Shown in pieces: positions 18,333 through 26,835 of a DNA stretch of 64,000 nt. The stretch spans positions 310,001-374,000 of the forward strand of contig NZ_BDCA01000001.1 of assembly GCF_001613265.1 (NCBI RefSeq), written 5' to 3'. This DNA comes from Nocardia vermiculata NBRC 100427. Its GTDB lineage: Bacteria; Actinomycetota; Actinomycetes; Mycobacteriales; Mycobacteriaceae. The position numbers and the translations under genes were made by a program. The notes under the pieces were generated by a model. The model had not been told where the DNA came from, did not search any database, and worked only from the letters and a program-made list of their open reading frames with translations. Each line of letters begins with the position of its first letter. Position 1 is the stretch's first letter.

Positions 18333-18800
18333 ATGGCGGATTGGCCGACACTGCACGACAAGGTGGTGAGCACCTTCGCGGCAGGCTGGAACGAACCGGC
18401 CCCACACGCGTGGGACGAACTCCTGGCCACCGATGTCGAACTCGCGCAACCGATGCTGCGGCACTGTCACAGTCGTGCCGCATGGCAGGACGAGGCGAAA
18501 CGGCTACTGACCCTGGTGCCCGACCTGCGGGGTGAGGTGGTGTCCTGGTCGGCTCACGAAGACACGATGTTCATCCGGGTCCGCTTCACCGGCACCCTCG
18601 GCGGCGCACCGCTGACATGGGAAGCGGTGGACGTGGCCCGGATAGATCAGCAGGGCACGGTGCTACGCCGCGAATCGTTCTTCGACTCGGCAGTACCCGC
18701 CACCGCGGTATTGCAGCGCCCGAGCGCATGGTTGCCGTGGTGGCGGTCCGGCATCGCCCCCTTGGCCGGGCGCCGCCGCATCCTCGGGCGGCCACGATGA
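18333..18800 (+). CDS. SnoaL-like (NTF2 fold) protein
   Basis: A 155-residue protein with the SnoaL pattern: an N-terminal helix pair (HDKVVSTFAAGWNEPAPHAWDELLATDVELAQPML) followed by AAWQDEAKRLLTLVPDLRGEV, then FIRVRFTGTLGGAPLTWEAVDVARIDQQGTVL. The LRGEVVSWSAHEDTMFIRV strand order resembles nuclear transport factor 2 family isomerases. GAAGGAG lies before ATG 18333. The stop overlaps the start of the next gene as ATGA, so both are translated from one message. It is the first gene under the putative TetR operator. No catalytic Asp/His pair can be named with confidence. Confidence 0.8.
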   Translation: MADWPTLHDKVVSTFAAGWNEPAPHAWDELLATDVELAQPMLRHCHSRAAWQDEAKRLLTLVPDLRGEVVSWSAHEDTMFIRVRFTGTLGGAPLTWEAVDVARIDQQGTVLRRESFFDSAVPATAVLQRPSAWLPWWRSGIAPLAGRRRILGRPR

Positions 18801-19294
18801 TCCCGACTCCCCCACACCGGGTTCCCGCATCACCGCAACAGTTCGTCCGCGAAGCCCAGCGCAGCACCAACGAACGCGATACCACCGCCGCCCGAAGGGT
18901 ATTCGCTCGTGACGCCCTCTGGGTCAGCATCATCGACGGCATGGTCATCGAAGCGCACGGCATCACCGAAATCGACCAGCGCTGGCAACTGCTGTGCCGC
19001 TTCATGCACGCCCGCCGGATGACGGTCACCAAACGCCTGATGACCTCCGACGACCGGCTGATCGTCAACGAATGGTCCGGCAGCCTCGACGGGAGGGACA
19101 CCGCTGTCGGCATCGAATACTGGATCTTCGACGACAAGGGCTCGGTCACCGAACAACGGCTCTACGGATTCCTCGACGCCCACCCCGACACCAGCCTCCG
19201 CCAATCCCTGCGCATGCTGTCGTCCTATCCCCGCACCGCCCTGGCCTTCGCCCGCGCCCGGGTGAGCACGGCCGCCGCGGCGCCCGTGCGGTGA
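18797..19294 (+). CDS. SnoaL-like (NTF2 fold) protein
   Basis: A 165-residue protein, second gene of the TetR-controlled operon (ATGA overlap with the previous gene). Its pattern is that of the NTF2 superfamily: a mixed helical start (FVREAQRSTNERDTTAARRVFARDALWVSIID), then HGITEIDQRWQLLCRFMHARRMTV and strands DRLIVNEWSGSLDG and VGIEYWIFDDKGSVTEQRLY. It is a different subgroup from the neighbouring SnoaL proteins, being more divergent in sequence, so the two probably act on the same molecule at different steps or as a heteromer. This pairing is inferred from the overlap alone. Confidence 0.78.
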   Translation: MIPTPPHRVPASPQQFVREAQRSTNERDTTAARRVFARDALWVSIIDGMVIEAHGITEIDQRWQLLCRFMHARRMTVTKRLMTSDDRLIVNEWSGSLDGRDTAVGIEYWIFDDKGSVTEQRLYGFLDAHPDTSLRQSLRMLSSYPRTALAFARARVSTAAAAPVR

Positions 19295-19332
19295 ACGGCG
19301 AACATCGGAGCCGGGCACGAGCGGCACGATGT

Positions 19333-19350
19333 CACCGGGAAAACCCGGTG
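19333..19350 (+). terminator. Short hairpin before the erm leader
   Basis: CACCGGG-AAAA-CCCGGTG is a perfect 7-bp stem with a tetraloop, about 38 nt after the SnoaL stop. It could end that transcript before the erm leader. There is no T-run. Confidence 0.5.
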
Positions 19351-19371
19351 CGCCGGATTGCCTCGGTGTTG

Positions 19372-19377
19372 TAGCGT
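19372..19377 (+). promoter_or_regulatory. Putative -10 box for the erm leader transcript
   Basis: TAGCGT fits TANNNT and ends 7 nt before GTG 19385. That spacing suggests a leaderless transcript that begins with the leader-peptide start codon. Confidence 0.4.
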
Positions 19378-19384
19378 CCCCGCC

Positions 19385-19429
19385 GTGTGTAACGCAGGCA
19401 TCGCAGTGATCAGGTTCCGCCGCAGCTAG
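19385..19429 (+). CDS. Erm leader peptide (putative, 14 residues)
   Basis: The frame GTG-TGT-AAC to TAG encodes VCNAGIAVIRFRRS (first residue formyl-Met). It is followed by the arms of alternative hairpins and then the erm gene, as in macrolide-induced attenuators. The RFR and FRR segments fit the Arg-X-Arg motif on which macrolide-bound ribosomes are known to stall. The codons of the RFRRS part form the first arm (19417-19423) of the downstream structure, so a stalled ribosome would hide it. No Shine-Dalgarno is visible; the -10-like TAGCGT at 19372 supports leaderless initiation. The inference comes from position, motif and RNA structure, not from similarity to a leader I can name. Confidence 0.65.
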   Translation: MCNAGIAVIRFRRS

Positions 19430-19527
19430 CGGCGGAGAGCTGACGTCTACCAGGCTCCGCCGCTTTCAGCACTCCAGTTGCTGGGCGGCGTCCTCGTGCT
19501 GCCCGGGCCATCCACTATCGCCCGGAG
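19417..19527 (+). promoter_or_regulatory. Putative translational attenuator of erm
   Basis: Several arms can pair in different ways. Arm 1 CCGCCGC (19417-19423) pairs with arm 2 GCGGCGG (19429-19435). Arm 2 extended as GCGGCGGAG (19429-19437) can instead pair perfectly with arm 3 CTCCGCCGC (19455-19463). Arm 3 can also pair with GCGGCG (19485-19490). A last small hairpin CCGGGC (19503-19508)/GCCCGG (19520-19525) covers part of CGGAG (19523-19527), the ribosome binding site. Arm 1 overlaps the leader-peptide codons, so stalling there would switch the pairing. Confidence 0.6.
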
Positions 19528-19539
19528 TTGTTTCCTACC

Positions 19540-20349
19540 ATGCCTACCTACCGTGCCGGCCGTCACGAACTCGGCCAGAACTTCCTCACCGACCGCAGGA
19601 CCGTCGACACCATCGTCGATCTGGTGGCGCGCACCGACGGACCCATCATCGAAATCGGCTCCGGCGGCGGCGCGTTGACATTGCCGCTGCAGGATCTGCG
19701 CCGGCCGCTCACCGCGGTCGAGATCGACGCCCGGCAAGCGCACGTACTGAGCAGTCGCGTGCATGCCGGCACGGACATCGTGCACGGCGACTTCCTGCGC
19801 TACCGGCTGCCCCGATCCCCGCACACGGTCGTGGGGAACCTGCCGTTCCACCAGACCACCGCCATCTTGCGGCGCCTCCTGCACGCCGAACACTGGACAA
19901 CGGCGGTGCTGCTGGTGCAGTGGGAGGTCGCCCGGCGCCGCGCCGCTGTCGGCGGAGCGACGATGATGACCGCGCAATGGTGGCCGTGGTATGCGTTCGA
20001 GGTGTCCGGCCGCGTTCCCGCCTCGGCCTTCACCCCACGCCCCGGAGTCGACGCCGGCCTGCTGACGATCACCCGCCGCTCCGCCCCGCTCGTCGACCCG
20101 GTACTGCGCCCTCGCTACCAGGCCTTCGTCCATGCGGTCTTCACCAGCAGAGGCCATGGACTACCCCAGATCCTGCCCAGGGTGGCCGGGGCGGGCGCGA
20201 AAGCCGCCGTGCGGAAATGGCTCGCCGCACAGCGCTTCCGTGGCACGCCACTGCCACGCGATCTCTCCCCCGAACAATGGTGCGCGATCTTCGCCGTCGT
20301 CGATCGACACCCGGCGACTACTCACCAGCGAGCCGCCTCCCGCCGCTGA
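19540..20349 (+). CDS. erm: 23S rRNA (adenine-N6)-dimethyltransferase, Erm family
   Basis: A 269-residue enzyme dimethylating the macrolide-site adenine of 23S rRNA, which confers resistance to macrolides, lincosamides and streptogramin B. Motif I is IIEIGSGGGALTLPL, motif II AVEIDARQ, and the catalytic motif IV is VVGNLPFHQTTAILRRLL, where NLPF is the Erm form of NPPY. The start GRHELGQNFLTDRRTVDTIV is typical of actinobacterial Erm proteins. The basic C-terminal tail is short. ATG 19540 is 12 nt from GGAG; a TTG at 19528 is less likely. Expression is probably controlled by the leader peptide and hairpins upstream. The paralogue KsgA differs in motifs and is normally longer-range conserved, so I favour Erm. 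Confidence 0.92.
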   Translation: MPTYRAGRHELGQNFLTDRRTVDTIVDLVARTDGPIIEIGSGGGALTLPLQDLRRPLTAVEIDARQAHVLSSRVHAGTDIVHGDFLRYRLPRSPHTVVGNLPFHQTTAILRRLLHAEHWTTAVLLVQWEVARRRAAVGGATMMTAQWWPWYAFEVSGRVPASAFTPRPGVDAGLLTITRRSAPLVDPVLRPRYQAFVHAVFTSRGHGLPQILPRVAGAGAKAAVRKWLAAQRFRGTPLPRDLSPEQWCAIFAVVDRHPATTHQRAASRR

Positions 20350-20407
20350 CCCGGTGCACTCGGCGGTATCACCGGTAGGCGCGGGGACTCTGCATGCACG
20401 ATCGGCC

Positions 20408-21274
20408 TCACCGTGGGGCGGGCGGAAGGAAGGCCTGGGCGTAGTCGTGGGCGAAGTCGGTGAGGTCGCGGGCCGGGTGCCCGGTGAGGTCGGCGACGCT
20501 GGTGTGGACTTCGGCGGCTTCGCCGCGGGCATAGTGGGCGTAGTCCTCGACCAGCCCGTCGAGTTGCCAGGTCGGAAGTACCCCGGTCAGCGCGGTGCTG
20601 AACTCGGTGGCAGACGCATCGTGGAAGGCGATCTCTCGACCGGTTGCGGTGGACAACGCCGCGGCGATCTGGTGGTGGGTGACGGCGCGGGGCCCGGTGA
20701 GCGTGTAGGTGCGGCCGCTGTGCCCGGCGCCGGTGAGCACAACCGCGGCGGCGTCCGCGATGTCCCTGGTATCGATGGCGCTGACGGCGGCGTCGCCGAT
20801 GGGCGCGGCGAACCAGCCGTGGGCGATGGTTCCGGCGAAGCTCAGCAATGCCTGCAGGTAGAGGTTGGGGCGCAGCACGGTGTGGTCGAGGCCCAGGCCT
20901 CGCAGGTGGGTTTCCACCGCCGCATGCCAGCGCAGGAACCGTACCGGCGAGTCGGGGCGTGCCGCGTACTGCGACAGCAGTACGAGCCGGTCCACTCCGG
21001 CGTCGCGAGCGAGGTCGGCGAACCGGATCTGCAGTGCGGCAGCGTCTTCGGCGGACGGGCTGTTGAGGAATGCCGCATCCACCCCCTGCAACGCGGCCGC
21101 GACCGATTCCGGATCGCGCAGGTCGGCGACGACGTTCTCCACCCCGGCGACACCACGGGCGGGGTCGCGCACCATGGCACGAACGGTGACATTGCGGGCT
21201 TGCAGGGCAGGGATCAGGGCGGATCCGACTGTTCCGGTTGCCCCGGTGACGAGCACGGTGGGTGCGATCGACAT
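20408..21274 (-). CDS. NmrA-like NAD(P)-binding protein (atypical SDR)
   Basis: A 288-residue Rossmann protein. The nucleotide site is VLVTGATGTVGSALIPAL, followed by VRDPAR (NADP-preferring Arg) and VVADLRDPESVAAAL, typical of the atypical SDR/NmrA group. RLVLLSQYAA replaces the catalytic YxxxK motif. Homologues are NAD(P)H-binding redox sensors or quinone reductases (QOR2-like). AAAGGAAAC precedes ATG 21274. It is followed upstream, in the same direction, by an MFS exporter gene 51 nt away, so the two are probably co-transcribed and may handle the same xenobiotic. Confidence 0.88.
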   Translation of the reverse strand: MSIAPTVLVTGATGTVGSALIPALQARNVTVRAMVRDPARGVAGVENVVADLRDPESVAAALQGVDAAFLNSPSAEDAAALQIRFADLARDAGVDRLVLLSQYAARPDSPVRFLRWHAAVETHLRGLGLDHTVLRPNLYLQALLSFAGTIAHGWFAAPIGDAAVSAIDTRDIADAAAVVLTGAGHSGRTYTLTGPRAVTHHQIAAALSTATGREIAFHDASATEFSTALTGVLPTWQLDGLVEDYAHYARGEAAEVHTSVADLTGHPARDLTDFAHDYAQAFLPPAPR

Positions 21275-21325
21275 GGTGTTTCCTTTCTTCGTGCGGCCGG
21301 GCTCCTCCCGGCCGCCCGTTCCGGT

Positions 21326-22738
21326 TCACGATGTGGCGGCGGTGACTTTCCGGGTCCTGACGGCGAAGTCGATCGACAGCAGGAGGGCGAGGAGGGCAAG
21401 CGCGGACTGGCCGAGGAACGCGGTGGTGAACGAGATGTCCCCGTGCGTACCCGCGGTGCCGATCGCGATCCCGGCGAGGGCGGCCAGACCGACCGCGCCA
21501 CCCAACTGCTGCGCGGCATTCACCAACCCACTGAGCAGACCCGATTCATGGTCGGCACTGTCGCGCACCGCGATCGCGGTGGCATTGACGGACCCGAGCC
21601 CCAGCCCGGTGCCGATCAGCAGGAACGCGCCCATCATGGTGACCGAGAACACCTCGGTCGTCGAAGCCAGTGCCAGGCAGAGGAAGCCGGTGAGCAACAC
21701 AGCGAGGCCGACGGGCAGGGCGCGGGCCACTCCGATGCGCTCGGCCACTACCGGCGCGAGCACACTGCCCACGATGATCATTGCGGCCAGCGGCAGCTGA
21801 ACCAATCCCGCTGTTTGCGGGCTCATTCCGAGAATGTCCTGCTGGTACTGCGGCAGAAAGAAGAACAAGCTGGTCAGGGTGCCGCCGATCAGCACCATCA
21901 CCAGGTTCGCGGTAACCACCGGCGGCCGGCGGAACACCCCGAGCGGTACCAGCGGCCGGGGCGACCGCCCTTCGACGAAGACGAATGCCGCCAACGCGAC
22001 CAGGCCCACCGCGAAGCCGAAAACCGTTCCGGGCGAGACCCATCCGGCGTCGGAGGCGGAGACCATGCCCAGTGCGAGGCCGGAGATTCCGAGGGTGACG
22101 GTGACGGCACCCAGCGTGTCGAATCGGCCGGGCCGCCCGGAAACCGGAGTGACCGAGCGCCAGACGATGAAGGCGCCGAGCAGCCCGAACGGCACCGGGG
22201 TCAGGAATACCGACTGCCACCCCAGCATCCCGGTCAGCGTCCCACCGAGAAATACGCCGATCACACTGCCCGCGCCCGCCACGGCACCCCACACCCCCAT
22301 CGCGCTGGTGCGTTCTGCGGCAGAGGAATAGAGCGCGAGCACCAGCGAGAGCGCCGCCGGCATCAGCATCGCCGCGCCGACCCCCTGCCCGATCCGGCCG
22401 GCGATCAACAGTGCGCCACTGGTGGCCAGGGCACACCAGACCGATGCCGCGAGGTACACCCCCATCCCCGCGAAGAACACTCTGCGCGCGCCCAGTACAT
22501 CGGCGAGGCGGCCACCGAGCAGCAGCAGACCCGCGAACGTGACCAGATAGCTGTCCACCACCATGGTGAGCTCGGTGGCGGACAGACCCAGGCCGCGGCG
22601 GATCGTGGACCCGGCGAGGTTCACCATCGCGGCGTCGAGAACGACAAGGAACATCGCGGTCGCCAGGCCGACCATCGCCACCGCGCGCGGTAGCGGCGAG
22701 CGGGAGGCCACGCCGGCGGGTGCGGTTACATCACTCAT
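21326..22738 (-). CDS. MFS transporter, DHA2 (EmrB/QacA-like) drug exporter
   Basis: A 470-residue membrane protein with 14 predicted helices. MVDSYLVTFAGLLLLGGRLADVLGARRVF covers helix 2 and motif A, and VWGAVAGAGSVIGVFLGGTLTGMLGWQSVFLTPVPFG covers motif C, as in EmrB/QacA drug:proton antiporters. A start at ATG 22738 (MSDVTAPAG) is preferred over the longer frame starting at 22783, because a GGAAAG lies upstream and the extra residues have no pattern. It is divergent from a LAL regulator, which may control it, and precedes the NmrA-like gene. Confidence 0.92.
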   Translation of the reverse strand: MSDVTAPAGVASRSPLPRAVAMVGLATAMFLVVLDAAMVNLAGSTIRRGLGLSATELTMVVDSYLVTFAGLLLLGGRLADVLGARRVFFAGMGVYLAASVWCALATSGALLIAGRIGQGVGAAMLMPAALSLVLALYSSAAERTSAMGVWGAVAGAGSVIGVFLGGTLTGMLGWQSVFLTPVPFGLLGAFIVWRSVTPVSGRPGRFDTLGAVTVTLGISGLALGMVSASDAGWVSPGTVFGFAVGLVALAAFVFVEGRSPRPLVPLGVFRRPPVVTANLVMVLIGGTLTSLFFFLPQYQQDILGMSPQTAGLVQLPLAAMIIVGSVLAPVVAERIGVARALPVGLAVLLTGFLCLALASTTEVFSVTMMGAFLLIGTGLGLGSVNATAIAVRDSADHESGLLSGLVNAAQQLGGAVGLAALAGIAIGTAGTHGDISFTTAFLGQSALALLALLLSIDFAVRTRKVTAATS

Positions 22739-22867
22739 ACCGGAACTTTCCCGCGACCACCCCCTTGCTCGCGTCGGTGACAATCACCTAGTTCCGTGCC
22801 GGCGGATCACCGATGACCACGAGACCGGCGGTGGCGTGACACAGCCATCCCTCATAGGGTTCGCAGC

Positions 22868-25546
22868 ATGCCTACGTCCCCGCAGCGCTCGCTCGTCGGC
22901 CGGTCCGAGGAGATCGATCGCCTTCTCGCTGTGGCCGGTGCCGCGGAGCAGGGCGCGGGTGGTGCGCTGGTGCTGCGCGGCGAGCCGGGCATCGGCAAGA
23001 GTGCACTGCTGGACCACGTCGAGCAGGCGCTACAGGGGAAGTTCCAGGTCATTCGCGCATCAGGGGCGGAGTTCGAGGTCGAACTGCCGTTCGCGGCATT
23101 GCACCAGCTGTGCACGCCGGTATCGGGGTATCTCGATTCGCTGGCCGCGCCGCACCGCGACGCACTGCTGGTCGCCTTCGGTTCGATCGATGCGACACCG
23201 GACCCGTTCCGCGCCGGCCTGGCCACCCTCGAGCTGCTGGCGACAGTCGCGGCCGAACGCCCACTGCTGTGCATCATCGACGACGCGCACTGGATGGACA
23301 CCGCCTCGGCGAGTGTGCTGACCTTCGTCGCCCGGCGCATCGCGGCCGAACCGATCGCGATGGTGTTCGCCACCCGCGATCAGCACAGCACTCGTGGGCT
23401 GGACGAGCTGCCCACACTCGTGGTCGGTGGCCTGAACAACGAGTCCGCGCGCGAGCTGCTGGCCGCGGACAAGACGCTGGCCCTTGATCTGCGGGTGCGG
23501 GATCGGGTGCTCGCCGAGGCCCGTGGGAATCCGCTGGCCCTGCTCGAGTTACCGAAGGCCGGCGGCTTCGCACTGCCGGCGGCCTCGCCGGTGGCGGGCC
23601 GAATCGAGCAGAGCTTCCAGACGAGAATGGCGGAGCTGCCCCCGGATTCGCGGATGCTGCTGATTCTCGCGAGCGCCGACCCCACCGGAGATCCGGGTCT
23701 GCTGTGGCCGGCCGCGCAGCAACTGGACCTCGAGCTGTCCGCCGCGAGCGCCGCCGCCGAGGCGTCGGGGTTGGTGCAGTTCGGTACCCGGGCGCGGTTC
23801 TGCCATCCGCTGGCCCGGTCGGCGGCCTACCGGGCGGCGGAGCCGCGGCTGCGTCAGGCGGCGCATCGGGCGTTGGCAGCTGCCACCGATCCAGCCACCG
23901 CCCCGGATCGGCGGGCCTGGCATCTCGCGCAGGCGACCACGGGCACCGATGAATCCCTCGCGGCGGAACTGGAGGCGTCGGCGTCCCGGGCGCAGGCACG
24001 CGGAGGAGTAGCTGCCGCCGCCGCATTCCTGGAACGTGCCGCGGAGCTGTCACTCGATCCCGGCCGGCGCGTCACCCGCACGCTCGCGGCATCACGGGCA
24101 ACCCTGGCGGCGGGACGAGTGGCTGCGGCGGCAGACCTGCTGGCCAGCATCGACGTCGAGACACTCGATGATTCGCAGCGTTCGTGCGTCGACCTCCTCC
24201 GCGGGCAGATCGCCTTCGTCGGAGGCGCCGACGGGTATGTCAGGGGCCCGGAACTCATTCTGCGGGCGGCGCAGCGCATCGCCGTCAGCGACCCACAGAC
24301 CTCCCGCGAGCACTTCGTGACAGCTCTGGACATGGGGCTCGTCGTCGGTCGGGCCGCGGGGGTGATGGACCGGGTACTCGAAGCCGCCCGTTCGGCGCCC
24401 CCGGCGGCAGGAGCGCAGGATCTACTCGATGCGCTGATGCTGCTGCACGACAAGGGACATCACGCCGGTGTGCCGGCACTCCGACAGGTTCTCGAGGGCG
24501 AGGATGCCGGGTGGGCTCGCTTCCCCGCGCTGGCAACGGTTCTCGCGGGTGAGTTGTGGGATCTGGAGCTGCACACGACGATCGTCGAATGGCTGGTGCG
24601 GTCCGGACGCGACACCGGATCGCCGATGACCATCCGGCTCGGGCTCTCCCAGGCGGCCTTGTCCGCGGTGTTCGTCGGGGATTTCGGGCAGGCGATGGCC
24701 TCGATCGCCGAGGAGGAGGCGATCGCCGACGCCGCCGGCGATGTGCCGCAGCTGTATCCGAAAGTGCATCTGGCAGCCTTGCGGGGCCGCCGCCGGGAGG
24801 TGCTCGATCTGCACAGCGAGGTGATGGATCGAGGGACCGGCCAGCTCACCGCGAACGCCCATTGGGCGATGGCCGTGTTGTACAACGGCCTCGGTGAGTA
24901 CCCGGCGGCCCTCGACGCCGCCCGGCACGCGGTCGCGGGCGGCGATCTGTTCCTGACCGGCCTCGCCCTGTCCGAATTGGTGGAGGCCGCCGTCCGATGT
25001 GATGCGGACGAGATCGCGCGGCACGCATTGGACTCGTTGCTCGAGCGCACCGGACCCGCCGGCACCGGATTCGCCCGCGGAGTAGCGGCGGGAGCGCGGG
25101 CGCTGGTCGGCAATACCGAGGACGACCATCTGGAGGCGCTCGCGCAGCTGACACAGACGCCGCTGGCGCCGCACCTCGCGCGGACGCACCTGCGCTACGG
25201 CGAGTGGCTGCGCCGCGCGGGTCGTCGTCGCGACGCCCGCGAACACTTGCGCACCGCGCACGAACAGCTGTCGAAGATCGGGATGGAAGCATTCACCCGG
25301 CGAGCCGCCGACGAACTGCGCGCCACCGGCGAAGTGGCCCGCAGCCGCTCCGAGCACACCTACACGCAGCTGACCATGCAGGAGATGCATATCGCGCGTG
25401 AGGTCGCGGCAGGCGCTACGTCGAAAGAGGTGGCGACCCGTCTGTTCCTCAGCCCGCGCACGGTAGACGCGCACCTGCGCAACATCTTTCGCAAGCTGGG
25501 CATCACCTCACGCAGGCAGCTCCGGGATATGCCGGATCTCGGATGA
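22868..25546 (+). CDS. LuxR-family regulator of the LAL type with AAA ATPase domain
   Basis: An 892-residue protein. The N-terminal AAA domain opens LVGRSEEIDRLLAVAG and has Walker A GEPGIGKSALL and Walker B LLCIIDDAHWMD, with the sensor VFATRD. A long TPR-like helical region fills residues about 350-810. The C-terminal LuxR HTH contains LTMQEMHIAREVAAGATSKE and VDAHLRNIFRKLGI. Large ATP-binding LuxR proteins usually activate secondary-metabolite or sugar operons in response to a ligand. Its divergent neighbour is the drug exporter at 21326. Start ATG 22868 is 129 nt from that start, enough for two promoters. Confidence 0.93.
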   Translation: MPTSPQRSLVGRSEEIDRLLAVAGAAEQGAGGALVLRGEPGIGKSALLDHVEQALQGKFQVIRASGAEFEVELPFAALHQLCTPVSGYLDSLAAPHRDALLVAFGSIDATPDPFRAGLATLELLATVAAERPLLCIIDDAHWMDTASASVLTFVARRIAAEPIAMVFATRDQHSTRGLDELPTLVVGGLNNESARELLAADKTLALDLRVRDRVLAEARGNPLALLELPKAGGFALPAASPVAGRIEQSFQTRMAELPPDSRMLLILASADPTGDPGLLWPAAQQLDLELSAASAAAEASGLVQFGTRARFCHPLARSAAYRAAEPRLRQAAHRALAAATDPATAPDRRAWHLAQATTGTDESLAAELEASASRAQARGGVAAAAAFLERAAELSLDPGRRVTRTLAASRATLAAGRVAAAADLLASIDVETLDDSQRSCVDLLRGQIAFVGGADGYVRGPELILRAAQRIAVSDPQTSREHFVTALDMGLVVGRAAGVMDRVLEAARSAPPAAGAQDLLDALMLLHDKGHHAGVPALRQVLEGEDAGWARFPALATVLAGELWDLELHTTIVEWLVRSGRDTGSPMTIRLGLSQAALSAVFVGDFGQAMASIAEEEAIADAAGDVPQLYPKVHLAALRGRRREVLDLHSEVMDRGTGQLTANAHWAMAVLYNGLGEYPAALDAARHAVAGGDLFLTGLALSELVEAAVRCDADEIARHALDSLLERTGPAGTGFARGVAAGARALVGNTEDDHLEALAQLTQTPLAPHLARTHLRYGEWLRRAGRRRDAREHLRTAHEQLSKIGMEAFTRRAADELRATGEVARSRSEHTYTQLTMQEMHIAREVAAGATSKEVATRLFLSPRTVDAHLRNIFRKLGITSRRQLRDMPDLG

Positions 25547-25652
25547 TCCGGACCCGGGGCCGTTCACCCGGCCCCCGGAGTCGGCGGCATCGCCGCGGCA
25601 GCCCGGAATATCCTGCGGCCGGCCGGAGTACGCGCTCCGGCCGACCGGCGGA

Positions 25653-25767
25653 TCAGGATCGCACGAAGCGCAGTAGTGCGGTGTTGACCTCCGCGGCGTG
25701 CGTCCACAGCAGGCCGTGCGGCGCACCGTCGATCTCAATGACGGGAGAATGACTGTCCCCCACGAGG
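25653..25767 (-). pseudogene. C-terminal remnant of an alpha/beta hydrolase
   Basis: Read on the minus strand, this encodes about 36 residues ending PVIEIDGAPHGLLWTHAAEV, then NTALLRFVRS and a stop. GAPHGLxxTH is the C-terminal catalytic-His block of chloroperoxidase-like hydrolases. No upstream part in frame matches the rest of the enzyme: the enoyl-CoA hydratase gene fills the preceding DNA in another frame. So it is a deletion remnant, and not a complete gene. The AraC-type regulator at 26836 is a frequent neighbour of such hydrolases and may have lost its target here. Confidence 0.7.
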
Positions 25768-25783
25768 TTCGACGCTCGGCATC

Positions 25784-26653
25784 TCAATCGGGTGTGGCCG
25801 CGGCGGCTGCTCGATCGAGGAGTCCCTCGAGATCGATCTCTCCCGCCGCTGTCTGGCCACCCGCGGCAACCGTGTACCGCATGCGCTCCACCATCTCCGG
25901 CGGGGACGGATACACCTTCGCGTGCGCGCTCGCCTCTTCGGTGAGGTTCGGCACCGGACCACTGGCTTCGGCGGCATCGATCGCCTCCATCGCCGCCGTG
26001 GCGACGCCGTCGGGCAATGCCGCGACCCGGCGCGCCAGGTCGTCGACGTACTCGTCGAGTTGTTCGGGCGGCAGGGCCCGGTTGATCCACCCGTACTTCT
26101 CGGCGATGTCGGTGCCGTACAGGTCGCCGCTCAAGACGACCTCGACGGTTCGGGCCCGCCCGAGCAGCCGGTTCAGGTATTGGGTGCCGCCCCCGCCGGG
26201 GAAGATCCCCATCCGGGTTTCCGGCTGCCCCAGCCAGGTCTGCCCTGCGGCCGCGAAACGCATATCGGCGGCCATCGCGAGTTCCACTCCCCCGGCTCGC
26301 AGCCGACCGGTGAGTTTCGCGATCTTCACCTGCGGCAGCCGGCGGAATCGTTCGTGAAGCTGCTGCAGCGGGTTGAGCGCCGGATCCCCCTCCGGATCGG
26401 ACAGTGAGGTCAGTTCCTCGGGGTCGAACATCCACCCGAAATCCGCGTGTGCCGCAAAGAATTCCGGGTTGGCGCCGGCAAGAACCACGACCTTGATCGT
26501 GCTGTCCCGCTCGGCCCGTTCGACAAAGTTCCGCAGATCACGGACCAGGGCGGCGTCGATCGCGTTGACCGGCGGATTGTCCATGGTCAGGGTCGCGACG
26601 CCGTCGTCGACGTCGACTCGCAATGCGGAATACACGTGCGGAGAGGTGCTCAT
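25784..26653 (-). CDS. Enoyl-CoA hydratase/isomerase family protein
   Basis: A 289-residue crotonase-fold protein. The start LRVDVDDGVATLTMDNPPVNAIDAALV and the oxyanion-hole region (VVLAGANPEFFAAHADFGWM) fit the family, as does VELAMAADMRFAAAGQTWLGQPETRMGIFPGGGGTQYLNRLLG. The Glu pair of classical hydratases is not clear: GGGTQ follows GIFP, while the first catalytic position lies in a less conserved stretch. The specific reaction is therefore uncertain (hydratase, isomerase or hydrolase). Ribosome binding site GGAG lies before ATG 26653. It is divergent from the AraC-type regulator, and its 3' end abuts the hydrolase remnant. Confidence 0.88.
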   Translation of the reverse strand: MSTSPHVYSALRVDVDDGVATLTMDNPPVNAIDAALVRDLRNFVERAERDSTIKVVVLAGANPEFFAAHADFGWMFDPEELTSLSDPEGDPALNPLQQLHERFRRLPQVKIAKLTGRLRAGGVELAMAADMRFAAAGQTWLGQPETRMGIFPGGGGTQYLNRLLGRARTVEVVLSGDLYGTDIAEKYGWINRALPPEQLDEYVDDLARRVAALPDGVATAAMEAIDAAEASGPVPNLTEEASAHAKVYPSPPEMVERMRYTVAAGGQTAAGEIDLEGLLDRAAAAATPD

Positions 26654-26835
26654 AGGGACTCCGATAACACCGGGACGACGATGGTCACCGCCGTCGACTT
26701 GATCTGAACACGAGCCACCGTATGTGTGGATGTGTGCGCCTTTGTATGCCTGAATGGTTCATATTCTTTGCTGAAGCGCTCATGAACCGCCCCGCTCCCG
26801 GTCGACCCGATACGACGGATCGTAGCCTGGCGGTT

